Positions 26,468-35,506 are shown, numbered from the stretch's first letter. The stretch is DNA of 58,919 nt from Rhodobacterales bacterium (GCA_009993005.1 JAACUH010000066.1:1-58919), one strand, 5' to 3'. Notes: generated by a model from the letters alone, not told the origin. Made by a program: numbers and translations.

Positions 26468-27613
26468 GTGACGGGTGCAGGGCAAATGCAAGGCGGCGTG
26501 ACGCTGATCGGCTGCGGCTTTGTGGCCGACCTTTACATGCGGTCGCTGCGCGCGCATCCGCAGGTGGTGGTGCATGGCGCGCATGACCGCAACCCGGCCC
26601 GCGCCGCAGCCTTTGGCGCGCATTGGGGCGTGCCGGTGCTGCCCGACCTCGCCGCCGTCTTTGCCGCCACGCCGCCGGGCGGCGTGATCCTCAACCTGAC
26701 CAACCCGTCGCAGCACTATGCCGTCAACCGCGCCTGCCTCATGGCCGGCCACCACGTCTATTCGGAAAAGCCGCTCGCCATCGCGATGGACGATGCGCGC
26801 GCCCTGCATGCGCTGGCGGCGGAAAAAGGCCTGCTCATCGCCTCCGCCCCCTGTTCGGTGCTGGGCGAGGCCGCGCAGACGCTGGGCCATGCGATCCGCC
26901 GCCGCGTCGCGGGGGCGCCGCTCCTTGTCTATGCCGAGCTTGACGACGGCTTCATCCCGCAGGCCCCGCTCGACAAATGGGGCAGCGAAAGCGGCGCGCC
27001 CTGGCCCTTTGCCGATGAGTTCCGCACTGGCTGCACGCTGGAACATGCGGGCTATTACCTGTCCTGGCTCATCGCCTTTTTCGGCCCCGTGCGCCGCGTC
27101 ACCGCCACCGCCGCCAGCGTGATCGCCGACAAGCGCGGGGTGGAGGATGCCGCGCCAGACGTCTCGGTCGCCACGCTGACCTTTCATTGCGGGATGGTGG
27201 CGCGGCTCACCTGCTCCATCGTGGCCCCGCATGACCACCGCATCCGCGTCGTGGGTGAAGCGGGCGTGCTCGAGATGGCGCAGGCCTGGGACAATGACGC
27301 AGCCCTGCGCTACCGTCGCCGGTTCACCCTGCGGCGGCGGTTGCTCGAGCATCCCTTCGGCCGGCGCATCCGTCTCAGGGGCCCGACGCATCCGAAACTC
27401 GGCCGGCGCGGCGCGGCGGCGATGAACTTTGCGCTCGGCCCGGTCGAGATGCTCGCCGCGATTGCTGAGGGGCGCCCCTGCCGCCTGTCGGCCGATTTCG
27501 CGCTGCACCTCAACGAGGTGACGCTCGCCATCCAGAACGCAGGGTCCGAGGGCGCCTCGGTCAGCATGACCACCACCTGCCCGATGATGGAGCCGATGCC
27601 ATGGGCGCGCTGA
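26468..27613 (+). CDS. Gfo/Idh/MocA-family oxidoreductase of the polysaccharide locus
   Basis: 381 residues from GTG 26468; ATG 26486 is a reasonable alternative start (six residues shorter). 'VTLIGCGFVADLYMRSL' is the Rossmann turn and 'YSEKPLAIAMDDARAL' the EKP block. In polysaccharide clusters such enzymes oxidise nucleotide-sugars or set up 3-keto intermediates, but the substrate here is unknown. Its 3' end overlaps the following SDR gene by 13 bases. A fused version of the same enzyme pair is encoded at 30885-32978. Confidence 0.87.
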   Translation: MTGAGQMQGGVTLIGCGFVADLYMRSLRAHPQVVVHGAHDRNPARAAAFGAHWGVPVLPDLAAVFAATPPGGVILNLTNPSQHYAVNRACLMAGHHVYSEKPLAIAMDDARALHALAAEKGLLIASAPCSVLGEAAQTLGHAIRRRVAGAPLLVYAELDDGFIPQAPLDKWGSESGAPWPFADEFRTGCTLEHAGYYLSWLIAFFGPVRRVTATAASVIADKRGVEDAAPDVSVATLTFHCGMVARLTCSIVAPHDHRIRVVGEAGVLEMAQAWDNDAALRYRRRFTLRRRLLEHPFGRRIRLRGPTHPKLGRRGAAAMNFALGPVEMLAAIAEGRPCRLSADFALHLNEVTLAIQNAGSEGASVSMTTTCPMMEPMPWAR

Positions 27614-28614
27614 GGCTGCTTGTCACCGGCGCGGCGGGATTTGTCGGGCGCGCGACGCTGGCCGAGGCGCGTGCGCGCGGGCATGGCGTGCGCGCGCTGG
27701 TGCGGCCGGGCGGCACGGTGCCGCAGCTCTGGGCGCAGGACAGCGGGATCGAGGTCGTCGCGGTCGATCTGGCCGAGCCCGGACGCGCCTTGCGCGCGGC
27801 GCTCGACGGCGTCGATGCGGTGATCCACCTGGCTGGCGCGATGCGCGGGCCCGAGGGCGTGATGCTGCGCGATACGGTCCTTGCGACCGAGGCGCTGATG
27901 CGCGCCATCGGCAGCATCGGCAGCATCGGGCGCATCGGGCGCACCGCGCCGGTGCCGCGCTGTGTGCTGGCCTCCTCGCTCGCGGTCTATGCGACGGGGC
28001 GGCTCACGCCCGGCACGGTGCTGACCGAACGCTTTCCGCTCGAGGATGCGGGCGCGCTGCGCGATGGCTATACGCGGGCCAAGATCGCGCAGGAAAAGGT
28101 CGCCCGCGCCGCAGCCTTGAAATACGCCATCCCGCTCTGGCTGCTGCGGCCCGGCGCGGTCTTTGGCCCCGGCCATGTCTGGAACGCGCATCTGGGGCCA
28201 AAGCTCGGCCCGCTGATGATCCGCATCGGCGGGCGCGGCGCGATCCCGGTGAGCTGGGTCGGCCATACCGCCATGGCGCTGGTGTCGGCGGCCGAGCGTG
28301 ACCCCGGCGAGGTGACAGCCGTCAACGTCATCGACGACGACCTGCCCGACCGCGCCCGCTACCTTGCCGCGCTGCGGGGCCATGGCGGGCCGCGCTTCGT
28401 CCTGCCGCTGCAGTGGCGGGTGCCCGATACGCTGGCGGGACTGCTTGCGCCCTTTGCCCGCGATCTGCCCGGCCTCTTGCGCCGCCCGGTGATCCGCGCG
28501 CGGCTGATGCCGCTGGGCTATGACAACCGGCTGCTGCATGACCGGCTGGGCTGGCGCCCCCGCCATGACTTTGACGCCGCGATGGCACTGGCCTTGCGGG
28601 AGAGCGCGGCATGA
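27601..28614 (+). CDS. NAD-dependent epimerase/dehydratase (extended SDR)
   Basis: 337 residues. Nucleotide-binding 'VTGAAGFVGRATL' near the start, 'VIHLAGAM' and 'YTRAKIAQEKVA' (Y-x3-K active site) define an extended SDR related to nucleotide-sugar epimerases. 'VLASSLAVYATG' supplies the catalytic Ser region. An in-frame nine-base repeat (27907-27942) encodes IGS-IGS-IGR-IGR just before the catalytic strand. It overlaps both neighbours, so it is co-translated with the oxidoreductase and the GT4 gene, and probably completes a two-step sugar modification. Confidence 0.88.
   Translation: MGALRLLVTGAAGFVGRATLAEARARGHGVRALVRPGGTVPQLWAQDSGIEVVAVDLAEPGRALRAALDGVDAVIHLAGAMRGPEGVMLRDTVLATEALMRAIGSIGSIGRIGRTAPVPRCVLASSLAVYATGRLTPGTVLTERFPLEDAGALRDGYTRAKIAQEKVARAAALKYAIPLWLLRPGAVFGPGHVWNAHLGPKLGPLMIRIGGRGAIPVSWVGHTAMALVSAAERDPGEVTAVNVIDDDLPDRARYLAALRGHGGPRFVLPLQWRVPDTLAGLLAPFARDLPGLLRRPVIRARLMPLGYDNRLLHDRLGWRPRHDFDAAMALALRESAA
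27907..27942 (+). repeat. In-frame 9-bp x4 tandem repeat in SDR gene
   Basis: ATCGGCAGC twice, then ATCGGGCGC twice, encoding IGS, IGS, IGR, IGR. The variation between the pairs suggests duplication followed by a base change. Confidence 0.85.
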
Positions 28615-29855
28615 GCGCGATGGGCGGCCCGATCCTTTACCTCACCGGGGAATATCCGCGCGCGACGGATACCTTCATCCAGCGCGAAGTCGCGGCGCTG
28701 CGCGCGCTGGGGTTCGACATCCGCACCGCATCGGTGCGGCGCACCGGTCCCGAACATCTGACGGGGCCAGAGCAGCAGGCCGAGGCGGCGGGGACGTTTC
28801 ATGTGCTCGAACAGGTGCTGCGGCTGATCCCGCTGATTGGGGCCAAGCTCGCGGCGCTGCGCGCGCCGGGGCGGTTTTTCGCGGCGCTGGCGCTGGCGTG
28901 GCGGACATCGCCCAAGGGGTTGCGCGGGCGGGCCTATCAGATGGTCTATCTGGCCGAGGCTCTGGTGCTCGCCCGGCACATGCGAAGCCTCGGCGTCGTG
29001 CATCTGCACAACCATATCGCCAAGGCGTCCGGGACCGTGGCGATGCTGGCGTCGGCGCTGACCGGCATCCCCTACAGCTTTACCCTGCATGGGCCGGACG
29101 AATTGCTCGAACCCGGATATTGGCGGCTGGATGAAAAGATCGCGCGAGCGGCATTTGTGGCCTGCATCAGCGATTTCGCCCGGTCGCAGGCGATGCTGCA
29201 TTGCCCGCGTGCCGCGTGGGGCAAGCTGCATGTGGTGCATTGCGGCATCGACCCCGCCCGCTATGACGCCAGCCCGCACGGCGATGGCGGGCAACTGCTG
29301 TTCGTCGGGCGGCTGGCGGCGGTCAAGGGCCTGCCGGTGCTGTTCGAGGCGCTGACGCTGATCGCGGACCGCCTGCCGCGCCTGCGGCTGACGCTGGTGG
29401 GCGACGGGCCGGACCGCCGCGCGCTCGAGGCCGAGGCGCGGGGGCTGCCGGTGGCGTTCGTCGGCTACAAATCGCAATCCGAGGTGGCGGAGTTGCTGCG
29501 TGGCGCGGATGCGCTGGTGCTGCCGAGCTTTGCCGAAGGCCTGCCCGTCGTGCTGATGGAGGCGATGGCGGCGCGCCTGCCGGTCATCGCCACCCGCATC
29601 GCCGGCGTCCCCGAACTGGTCGAGGACGGGGCGAGCGGCCTCCTCGTGCCGCCGGGCGACGCGCAGGCGCTCGCCGCTGCCATCGCCGCCGTGCTGGGCG
29701 ACCCCGCCCGCGCGGGCCGGATGGGCGCGGCGGGGCGCGCAAAGGTCAGCGCAGAGTTCGACATCGCGACCGAGGCGGCATGGCTCGGCGTGCTCTTCCT
29801 CGCCAGCCAGACGGGCGGCCCACGCCCCGGCAAAAGACCCGGAGTGCCCGCATGA
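28611..29855 (+). CDS. GT4-family glycosyltransferase
   Basis: 414 residues. An N-terminal 'YLTGEYPRATDTFIQREVAAL' resembles GT4 enzymes of exopolysaccharide loci; the C-terminal GT-B half shows 'LLFVGRLAAVKGLPVL', 'LTLVGDGPDRRALE' and 'LPSFAEGLPVVLMEAMAA' (E-x7-E sugar-nucleotide site). It should add one sugar from an NDP donor to a lipid-linked intermediate at the cytoplasmic face. Start ATGA overlaps the SDR stop; the stop overlaps the next GT2 start in the same way. Confidence 0.9.
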   Translation: MSAMGGPILYLTGEYPRATDTFIQREVAALRALGFDIRTASVRRTGPEHLTGPEQQAEAAGTFHVLEQVLRLIPLIGAKLAALRAPGRFFAALALAWRTSPKGLRGRAYQMVYLAEALVLARHMRSLGVVHLHNHIAKASGTVAMLASALTGIPYSFTLHGPDELLEPGYWRLDEKIARAAFVACISDFARSQAMLHCPRAAWGKLHVVHCGIDPARYDASPHGDGGQLLFVGRLAAVKGLPVLFEALTLIADRLPRLRLTLVGDGPDRRALEAEARGLPVAFVGYKSQSEVAELLRGADALVLPSFAEGLPVVLMEAMAARLPVIATRIAGVPELVEDGASGLLVPPGDAQALAAAIAAVLGDPARAGRMGAAGRAKVSAEFDIATEAAWLGVLFLASQTGGPRPGKRPGVPA

Positions 29856-30865
29856 CCACCGCCGCCGCCGCCGTCACCGTCACCGTCACCGTCACCGTCA
29901 CCGTCGCCGTCATCGCCATCGGCCGCAACGAAGGCGCGCGCCTGCGCGCCTGCCTGACCTCGCTGCAGGGACAGGCGGGCCGCATCGTCTATGTGGACAG
30001 CGGATCGACCGATGACAGCGTGGCCTTTGCGCGCGGCATCGGCGCGCAGGTGGTCGCGCTTGACCGCAGCGTGCCTTTCACCGCCGCGCGGGCGCGCAAT
30101 GCGGGGTTTGAGGCGCTGCGGGCGGACGGCCTGCCCGAGCTTGTGCAATTCGTCGATGGCGATTGCGCGATCGAACCCGGCTGGATCAGCGCGGCCGCCG
30201 CGACGCTGGACAGCGACCCGACGCTGGGAATCGTCACCGGCTGGCGCACCGAGATCGCGCCGGAAGCCAGCGTTTACAATGCCCTGGCAGAGGTTGAATG
30301 GCACCGCCCGGCGGGCGACATCCCCTCCTGTGGCGGCGACATGATGGTGCGCGCGGCCCTGTTCGACCGGCTGGGCGGGTTCAACCCGCGGATCATCGCC
30401 TCCGAGGATGAGGAGTTCTGCCTGCGGGTGCGAGCAGCCGGGCTGCGCATCCACCGCCTGCCAAGGATCATGACGCGCCATGACGCGGCGATGACGCGCT
30501 TTGGCCAATGGTGGCGGCGCACGGTCCGGTCGGGACATGGCTTTGCCGAAGTCGGCGGCATGTTTCCCGGCCATTTCCGGCCCGAGCGGCGGCGGGTCTG
30601 GATTTATGGCGGGATAGTCCCGCTCATGTTGCTCGCGGGACTGGTCACGGGCACATGGCCGCTGGTCGCCGCCGCCCCGGCAATCTGGGCGCTGAACTGG
30701 GCGCGCACGCTCCAGGGCTTGCTGCGCCATGGTCAGCCGCTGCCGCAGGCCGCGCATCATGCCGTTCTGCTGACCCTGTCCAAACTGCCCAACATGCTGG
30801 GAATGCTGACCTATTACCTGCGCCGCGCGCGCGGTTCCGACATGACCATCATCGAATACAAATAA
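29852..30865 (+). CDS. GT2-family glycosyltransferase
   Basis: 337 residues from ATG 29852 in an ATGA overlap. GT-A features: 'VAVIAIGRNEGARLRAC', 'IVYVDSGSTDDS', the 'VQFVDGDCAIEPGW' (D-x-D) metal site, 'GGFNPRIIASEDEEFCLRVRA', and C-terminal hydrophobic spans ('LMLLAGLVTGTWPLVAAAPAIWALN'), so it is membrane attached. The N-terminal beta strand is preceded by an unusual VTVTVTVTVT run encoded by five GTCACC repeats. It should extend the polysaccharide repeat unit. Confidence 0.9.
   Translation: MTTAAAAVTVTVTVTVTVAVIAIGRNEGARLRACLTSLQGQAGRIVYVDSGSTDDSVAFARGIGAQVVALDRSVPFTAARARNAGFEALRADGLPELVQFVDGDCAIEPGWISAAAATLDSDPTLGIVTGWRTEIAPEASVYNALAEVEWHRPAGDIPSCGGDMMVRAALFDRLGGFNPRIIASEDEEFCLRVRAAGLRIHRLPRIMTRHDAAMTRFGQWWRRTVRSGHGFAEVGGMFPGHFRPERRRVWIYGGIVPLMLLAGLVTGTWPLVAAAPAIWALNWARTLQGLLRHGQPLPQAAHHAVLLTLSKLPNMLGMLTYYLRRARGSDMTIIEYK
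29873..29902 (+). repeat. Hexanucleotide repeat GTCACC x5 at the start of the GT2 gene
   Basis: Five exact copies, followed by GTCGCC and GTCATC variants, encode (VT)n at the very N-terminus before the first GT-A strand. Units of 6 keep frame. Confidence 0.92.
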
Positions 30866-30884
30866 AGACGGAGCACCTGATCCC

Positions 30885-32978
30885 ATGACCCAGACCCCCC
30901 TGCGCGTCGGCATCATCGGGGCCGGCTATATCGCCACCTGGCATGCAGAGGCGATCCGCGCCACGCCGGGCATCCGCCTCGCCGCCATCTGCGACACTTC
31001 GCAAGCGGCGGCAGAGGCGCTGGCCGCGGGCTGGGACGTGCCCGCCTATACCTCTCTCGAGGCGCTGATCGCGGCCGATGTCTGCGACGCGGTGCATATT
31101 CTCACCCCGCCCGACCTGCACCATCCGCTCGCGCTGCAGGCGCTGGCGGCGGGGCTGCATGTGCTGGTGGAAAAGCCGGTGGCGACCTCGGCGGAGGAGA
31201 CGCGCGCGATGGTGGCGGCGGCGGCGCAGGCGGGGCGGGCCTTTGGCGCGGGGCACAATTTCCTTGGCCTGCCGGGCTATCGTCGGCTCAGGGCGCTGCG
31301 CGATGCAGGCGGGTTGGGGCGGATTGCGGGGGCCGATATCCGGTGGTGCTTTCCGCTCGCGCCGCTGCGGTCCGGGCCGTTCGGGCTCTGGCTCGCGCAG
31401 GACAGGCGCAACCTGCTGCTCGAGCTAGGCCCGCACCTCTATGCCTTTGCGGTGGATCTGTTCGGCCCGCTCGAGATCCTGGCGCTCGAGACCGGCCAAC
31501 CGGTCGCGCTGCCCGGTGGCGGCACGCGGCCGCAGGGCTGGCGGGTGCTGGCGCGGGCGGGGCATGTGGAGGTGACGCTGACCCTGTCGCTGGTCGAGAC
31601 GATCGACGACCGGTCCGTCACGCTGCGCGGGTCCACCGCCGCGGCGCGGCTCGACTATGCCAATGACACGCTGGTGGTGACGCGCGACAACACCGCCGAT
31701 CTGGTGGTCAACCCGTTCCTGCGCGAGATGGCCCTGGCCGGCCAACACTTGCGCGAAGGCGTGGTGAACGTCGCGCGCCAGACACTGAGCCTGAACCGCA
31801 AATCGCCCTATGGGCTGAGCTTTCGCGGGGCGCTTGCGGGGTTCTACGGGCCGCTCGTCGCGGGCGAGGCGCCTGACGGGCGGTTTTCCGGCGCGGCGGC
31901 GGTGCAGGTGATGGAGGCGATCGACGCCACACTGGCGCTGCTGCCGCCGCAGCCCGCACCTGCGGTGGTCACGGGGCGGCCCCGGCCCGAGGTCATGGTG
32001 ATCGGCGGCACCGGCTTCATCGGGCGCAACCTGACGCGGGCGCTGGTGGCACGCGGCCATGATGTGCGGGTGCTGAGCCGGGGCCGGCATGGCCCCTTTG
32101 GCGATATTGCCGATCATGTGGAGACGGTGGCGGTGTCGCTGTCCGATACCGACGGGCTGCGCGCGGCGATGACGGGGATGCGCGCGGTGTTCAACCTGGC
32201 AAAGTCGATGGACAAGACCTGGGAGGCGGCGCTGGCCAATGACGTGGGCACCACGGTGCGGGTGGCCGAGGCGGCGCAGGCCGCGGGGGTGGGCCGGCTG
32301 ATCTATACCGGCACGATCGCCTCTTATGACATGTCGGATCCGCGGGGGGTGATCACCGAGGACACCGGCTTTGGCGATATCAGCCAGCGCAACCTCTACG
32401 CCCGGTCCAAGGCGGAATGCGAGGCGCGGCTGATGGCGCTGCACCGGGCGCAGGGCCTGCCGGTGGTGATCGCACGCCCGGGGATCGTGCTGGGCCATGG
32501 CGGGCCGCTCCAGCATTGGGGGATCGGGCGCTGGCATGGCGCGGGGGCGGTGCGGCTCTGGGGCAACGGGCGCAATATCCTGCCCTTCGTGCTGGCCGAT
32601 GACGTGTCGGCGGGGCTGATCGCGATGATGGAGGAGGGCAACGCGCCGGGCCGGTCGTTCAACCTGATCGGCGAGCCGATGTTCTCGGCGCGCGATTATT
32701 TTGACGCCATCCACGCGAGGTTGGGCGCGCGGATCAGGGTCACGTCGGGCGCGCTCACCGCGCTGTGGCTGGCGGATGGGGTGAAGGCCGCGCTCAAGAC
32801 GCGTCTGTTGCGGCGCAGGGACGTGGCGCGCCCGTCGCGGGCCGATTGGCTGTCGCGCGGGCATCTGGCGCGGTTCGACAATGCCATGCCCAAGGCGGTG
32901 CTGGGCTGGCGGCCAGAGGCCGACCGGGAGGTGTTCTTGCGCCGCGCGGTGGACGAGGCGGGGTTGCTGGGGTTCTAG
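30885..32978 (+). CDS. Fusion protein: Gfo/Idh/MocA oxidoreductase + NAD-dependent epimerase (SDR)
   Basis: 697 residues with two complete nucleotide-binding enzymes. The N-terminal half (about 1-350) has 'VGIIGAGYIATWHAEAI', 'VLVEKPVATSAEET' and 'LLLELGPHLYAFAVDLFGP', the Gfo/Idh/MocA pattern. After a Pro/Ala linker (about 354-368) the C-terminal half has 'VMVIGGTGFIGRNLTRAL' (G374-380), 'LIYTGTIASYDMSD' and 'NLYARSKAECEARL' (Y505, K509), an extended SDR. No frameshift was needed to join them. The neighbouring genes 26468-27613 and 27601-28614 encode the same two enzyme families separately. A two-step nucleotide-sugar or lipid-linked sugar conversion is inferred. Confidence 0.92.
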   Translation: MTQTPLRVGIIGAGYIATWHAEAIRATPGIRLAAICDTSQAAAEALAAGWDVPAYTSLEALIAADVCDAVHILTPPDLHHPLALQALAAGLHVLVEKPVATSAEETRAMVAAAAQAGRAFGAGHNFLGLPGYRRLRALRDAGGLGRIAGADIRWCFPLAPLRSGPFGLWLAQDRRNLLLELGPHLYAFAVDLFGPLEILALETGQPVALPGGGTRPQGWRVLARAGHVEVTLTLSLVETIDDRSVTLRGSTAAARLDYANDTLVVTRDNTADLVVNPFLREMALAGQHLREGVVNVARQTLSLNRKSPYGLSFRGALAGFYGPLVAGEAPDGRFSGAAAVQVMEAIDATLALLPPQPAPAVVTGRPRPEVMVIGGTGFIGRNLTRALVARGHDVRVLSRGRHGPFGDIADHVETVAVSLSDTDGLRAAMTGMRAVFNLAKSMDKTWEAALANDVGTTVRVAEAAQAAGVGRLIYTGTIASYDMSDPRGVITEDTGFGDISQRNLYARSKAECEARLMALHRAQGLPVVIARPGIVLGHGGPLQHWGIGRWHGAGAVRLWGNGRNILPFVLADDVSAGLIAMMEEGNAPGRSFNLIGEPMFSARDYFDAIHARLGARIRVTSGALTALWLADGVKAALKTRLLRRRDVARPSRADWLSRGHLARFDNAMPKAVLGWRPEADREVFLRRAVDEAGLLGF

Positions 32979-33040
32979 GGGGCTCTGCCCCCATCGCCTG
33001 CGGCGATTCCCCCGGGATATTTCGGGCCAAAAGATGAGAC
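32978..33040 (+). terminator. Double hairpin with 'GGGATATTT' tail, putative terminator
   Basis: Two consecutive perfect hairpins follow the fusion gene: GGGGGC/GCCCCC (32978-32992) and ATCGCC/GGCGAT (32993-33007), then 'TCCCCCGGGATATTTCGGGC'. I recognise this kind of element as common downstream of Rhodobacteraceae genes. It would separate the glycosyltransferase operon from the ATPase gene. Confidence 0.55.
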
Positions 33041-33084
33041 TGCCGGTGCGGCACCGCGCCCGTCGGCGGCCGTGATTGGCGGCA

Positions 33085-33102
33085 TTGGCTTAATTCTGCC
33101 AA
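33085..33102. promoter_or_regulatory. Dyad TTGGC-N8-GCCAA upstream of the BY-kinase gene
   Basis: Within the 198-base gap before the tyrosine-kinase-like gene, TTGGC and GCCAA flank an AT-rich 8-base spacer, and the local base composition drops. A regulator site or promoter element is possible; no convincing -35/-10 pair was identified. Confidence 0.3.
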
Positions 33103-33176
33103 GATTGTCTGGTGAACTGGGATAAATGCGGGGGCACGGACGCGGCCCGCGCGGGATTCGTGGGGAACACGGCAGA

Positions 33177-34184
33177 ATGACAGAGCAACGGCCCCCGCGC
33201 CGCAGACGGCCCCGGCTCGACCCTGGCGAGCGGGAGCGGCTGCTGGCCGAGATCGCGACATACGGGCCGCCGCCGGTCACGCAGGATAAGGCGATCCGGG
33301 CGGCGCTGACCGAGGGGCTCGATCCGGCGGCGGAGGCGCCGGCGGGAGCAGAGGCAGCGGCGGCGGCGGAGGCTGTGCCGGTTGCGGTCGCAGCGCCGCC
33401 GCGCGCTGCTGAACCGGGTCCGGGTCCGGGTTCGGCTTCGGCTTCGGCTTCGGCTCCAGGGGACATCTGGTCATCCCTGCTGCAAGTTCCCGTCAACGAG
33501 GCGGCTCTGGCACAGAACCTCATCATCACCGCGCGGCGGGTGGACCCGGCGCATGCGGCTTTTGACGTGTTGCGCGCGCGGCTGGTGCAGGCGCTGGCCG
33601 ACCGGGGGTGGAACCGCGTCGGCATCACCTCGCCCACGCGCGATTGCGGCAAGACCTTTACTGCCGCCAACCTCGCCATCACCCTGTCGCGCTATGACAA
33701 TTGCCGCACGCTGCTGATGGACATGGACATGCGCAACCCCAGTTTGGCCAAGACGATCGGCCTGCGCAGCACGTCCTCGATGGGGGATTTCCTGCGCGGC
33801 CAAGAAGCAACCGATGCGTTCATAAGGCGCGTCGCGCCGAACGGGCTCAACATCGGGGGGAACCTCGCGCTGGGGCTCAACGGGGTGATCGAGCCCTACG
33901 CGGCCGAGCTGTTCCACGAGGCGCGCTGTGCCGAGGTGCTGGCGCGGGTGCAGGCCGAGCTTGCGCCCGATGTGCTGCTGTTCGACCTGCCGCCGGCGCT
34001 GGCGCAGGATGATGTGATCGCCTTTCGCAAGCATATGGATTGCGTGCTGATGGTGGTGGGCGGTGGCATCACACGGGCCAGCGATGTGCGCGAGAGCGTG
34101 CGGCGGCTGGGCGAGGATATGCCCATCGTCGGCGTGGTCATGAACAAGGCCGAGGGCGAAGGTATCGATCTCTACGGCTATTGA
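33177..34184 (+). CDS. Bacterial tyrosine-kinase-like (BY-kinase/CpsD/CapB-type) polysaccharide ATPase
   Basis: 335 residues from ATG 33177. After an Arg/Pro-rich start and an Ala/Pro-rich linker with in-frame repeats, the catalytic domain shows Walker A 'SPTRDCGKT' (152-160), Walker A' 'LLMDMDMRNPS' (179-189) and Walker B 'VLLFDLPPAL'. This is the cytoplasmic partner of Wzz/GumC-type proteins that controls polymer length and export through autophosphorylation. Only two tyrosines occur at the C-terminus ('DLYGY'), a short version of the usual Tyr cluster. The partner membrane protein is encoded convergently, and the 3' ends overlap by 7 bases. Confidence 0.88.
   Translation: MTEQRPPRRRRPRLDPGERERLLAEIATYGPPPVTQDKAIRAALTEGLDPAAEAPAGAEAAAAAEAVPVAVAAPPRAAEPGPGPGSASASASAPGDIWSSLLQVPVNEAALAQNLIITARRVDPAHAAFDVLRARLVQALADRGWNRVGITSPTRDCGKTFTAANLAITLSRYDNCRTLLMDMDMRNPSLAKTIGLRSTSSMGDFLRGQEATDAFIRRVAPNGLNIGGNLALGLNGVIEPYAAELFHEARCAEVLARVQAELAPDVLLFDLPPALAQDDVIAFRKHMDCVLMVVGGGITRASDVRESVRRLGEDMPIVGVVMNKAEGEGIDLYGY
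33414..33455 (+). repeat. In-frame repeats CCGGGT x3 and TCGGCT x4 in kinase linker
   Basis: Two adjacent six-base repeat blocks encode PGPGPG followed by SASASASA in the linker ahead of the catalytic domain. Confidence 0.9.
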
Positions 34185-35506
34185 CGGGGTCGGGTGACGG
34201 CCACCGGGACCGCGGCCCGCTGCTGGAACGGCAGGATGCCGCCGAGGGCCGTGGCCCAGCCGCGTGCGGTGGACAGGATCAGCGCCAGTGCGGCAAGGAT
34301 CAGCGCCACCAGGCCAAGGCGGCGCCGGGCCTGCGCGGGTGCGCGCAGGTTGGGGATGACCACGACAGCCTGCACGCCCAGCGCGCGTTCAAGCTGGGCT
34401 GCGGTGCGGATCGCGGGGTGCAGCCATTCGATCATAAGGGCCGCACCCAGTGCCACCAGCCCCACCGCAACGGCCCCGGCCGCCGCGACCTTCTTGCGGC
34501 TGGCCGAGACAGGCGCCTCGGGCACCAGCGCGGTTTCCAGCACCTCGAAGCGTTCAGACTGGTCCTGGCTTTCGAGAAGCTGGGTCATCGCGGCCTCGGT
34601 CCGGCGTGCGGTGACGATGCGGTATTCCTCCTGCAACTGTTCAAGCTGCCGGGTAAAGGCGTTGAACTGGCGCTCTACCTCGGGGGCGGCGTCGAGCGCG
34701 CGCTGGATCGTGGCGATGTTCTGCGCGATCAGGGCGCGCTGCTGCTGCAGCAGGTCGGTCTGGCGTGCGATCTCCTCGGCGCGGAGGCGGTCGCGGTTGG
34801 TCTGCAGGCCGATGATGTCCTGTTCGATCGCGATCAGCGCGTCGGTGAGCCGGGACAATTGCGTGCGCTGCGCGTCGGTGCCGGCGGGGAGGGCCGCGGC
34901 ATTGGCCTCCTTGAAGCGGGCGAAATCGGCCTCGAGCGTGGCGATGGTGGTGCTCACCCGCGCCTCTTCATCCACGAAAAAGGCCAGCGTGCGGGCGGCG
35001 CGGCCTTCGCTGCGCTGACGGGCCTCGGTCAGGATGTCGTCAAGAAAGGCGTTGGCCACACCGGCCGCCTTTTGCGCATCGTCGAGCCGCACGGTGATGG
35101 CCAGGCCCGAGGGCTGCACATCGGGTCGCCAGCTTTGCGCGGGGTCCACAAGCTTGACGATCCGCACGGACTGGCGCAGCGCGGCGATGCGTTCGATCAG
35201 CGGCATATCGGGCGGAAAGAGGTCAAATCGGTCGATCATCGCGACGAGGCTGTCGCGCGACATGAGTTTCTGTTCGATCAGGTCGAGCCGGTTCTGCGTG
35301 CTGTTGCCGGTGGTGGTCCCGGCGATCAGCACCTCGGCCACCTGCGGCGCCTCGATCTGGATGACCGCCGTCGCCTCGTACATCTGCGGGCGGGACAGGG
35401 CAAACAGCACAGCAAGCGGCACGCCGACCAGCAAGATCAGCGCGATCAGCAGCATCCGGCGCCGCACCATGCCCGTGATGTCCCGCAAGGAGGCAAGCTG
35501 GCCCAT
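34178..35506 (-). CDS. Wzz/GumC-type polysaccharide chain-length / export protein
   Basis: 442 residues from ATG 35506 (AAGGGA upstream). First membrane span at about 17-37 ('MLLIALILLVGVPLAVLFAL'), then a long periplasmic region starting 'YEATAVIQIEAP' with coiled-coil heptads ('ALIAIEQDIIGLQTNRDRLRAE', 'LEQLQEEYRIV'), a span 'AVAVGLVALGAALMIEWL' and an extra span near the C-terminus ('LGLVALILAALALIL'). Such proteins set chain length and contact the export channel; the fused kinase found in ExoP-like proteins is absent and is instead the separate convergent gene. A leftward promoter should lie in 35507-35640. Confidence 0.88.
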   Translation of the reverse strand: MGQLASLRDITGMVRRRMLLIALILLVGVPLAVLFALSRPQMYEATAVIQIEAPQVAEVLIAGTTTGNSTQNRLDLIEQKLMSRDSLVAMIDRFDLFPPDMPLIERIAALRQSVRIVKLVDPAQSWRPDVQPSGLAITVRLDDAQKAAGVANAFLDDILTEARQRSEGRAARTLAFFVDEEARVSTTIATLEADFARFKEANAAALPAGTDAQRTQLSRLTDALIAIEQDIIGLQTNRDRLRAEEIARQTDLLQQQRALIAQNIATIQRALDAAPEVERQFNAFTRQLEQLQEEYRIVTARRTEAAMTQLLESQDQSERFEVLETALVPEAPVSASRKKVAAAGAVAVGLVALGAALMIEWLHPAIRTAAQLERALGVQAVVVIPNLRAPAQARRRLGLVALILAALALILSTARGWATALGGILPFQQRAAVPVAVTRPRQ

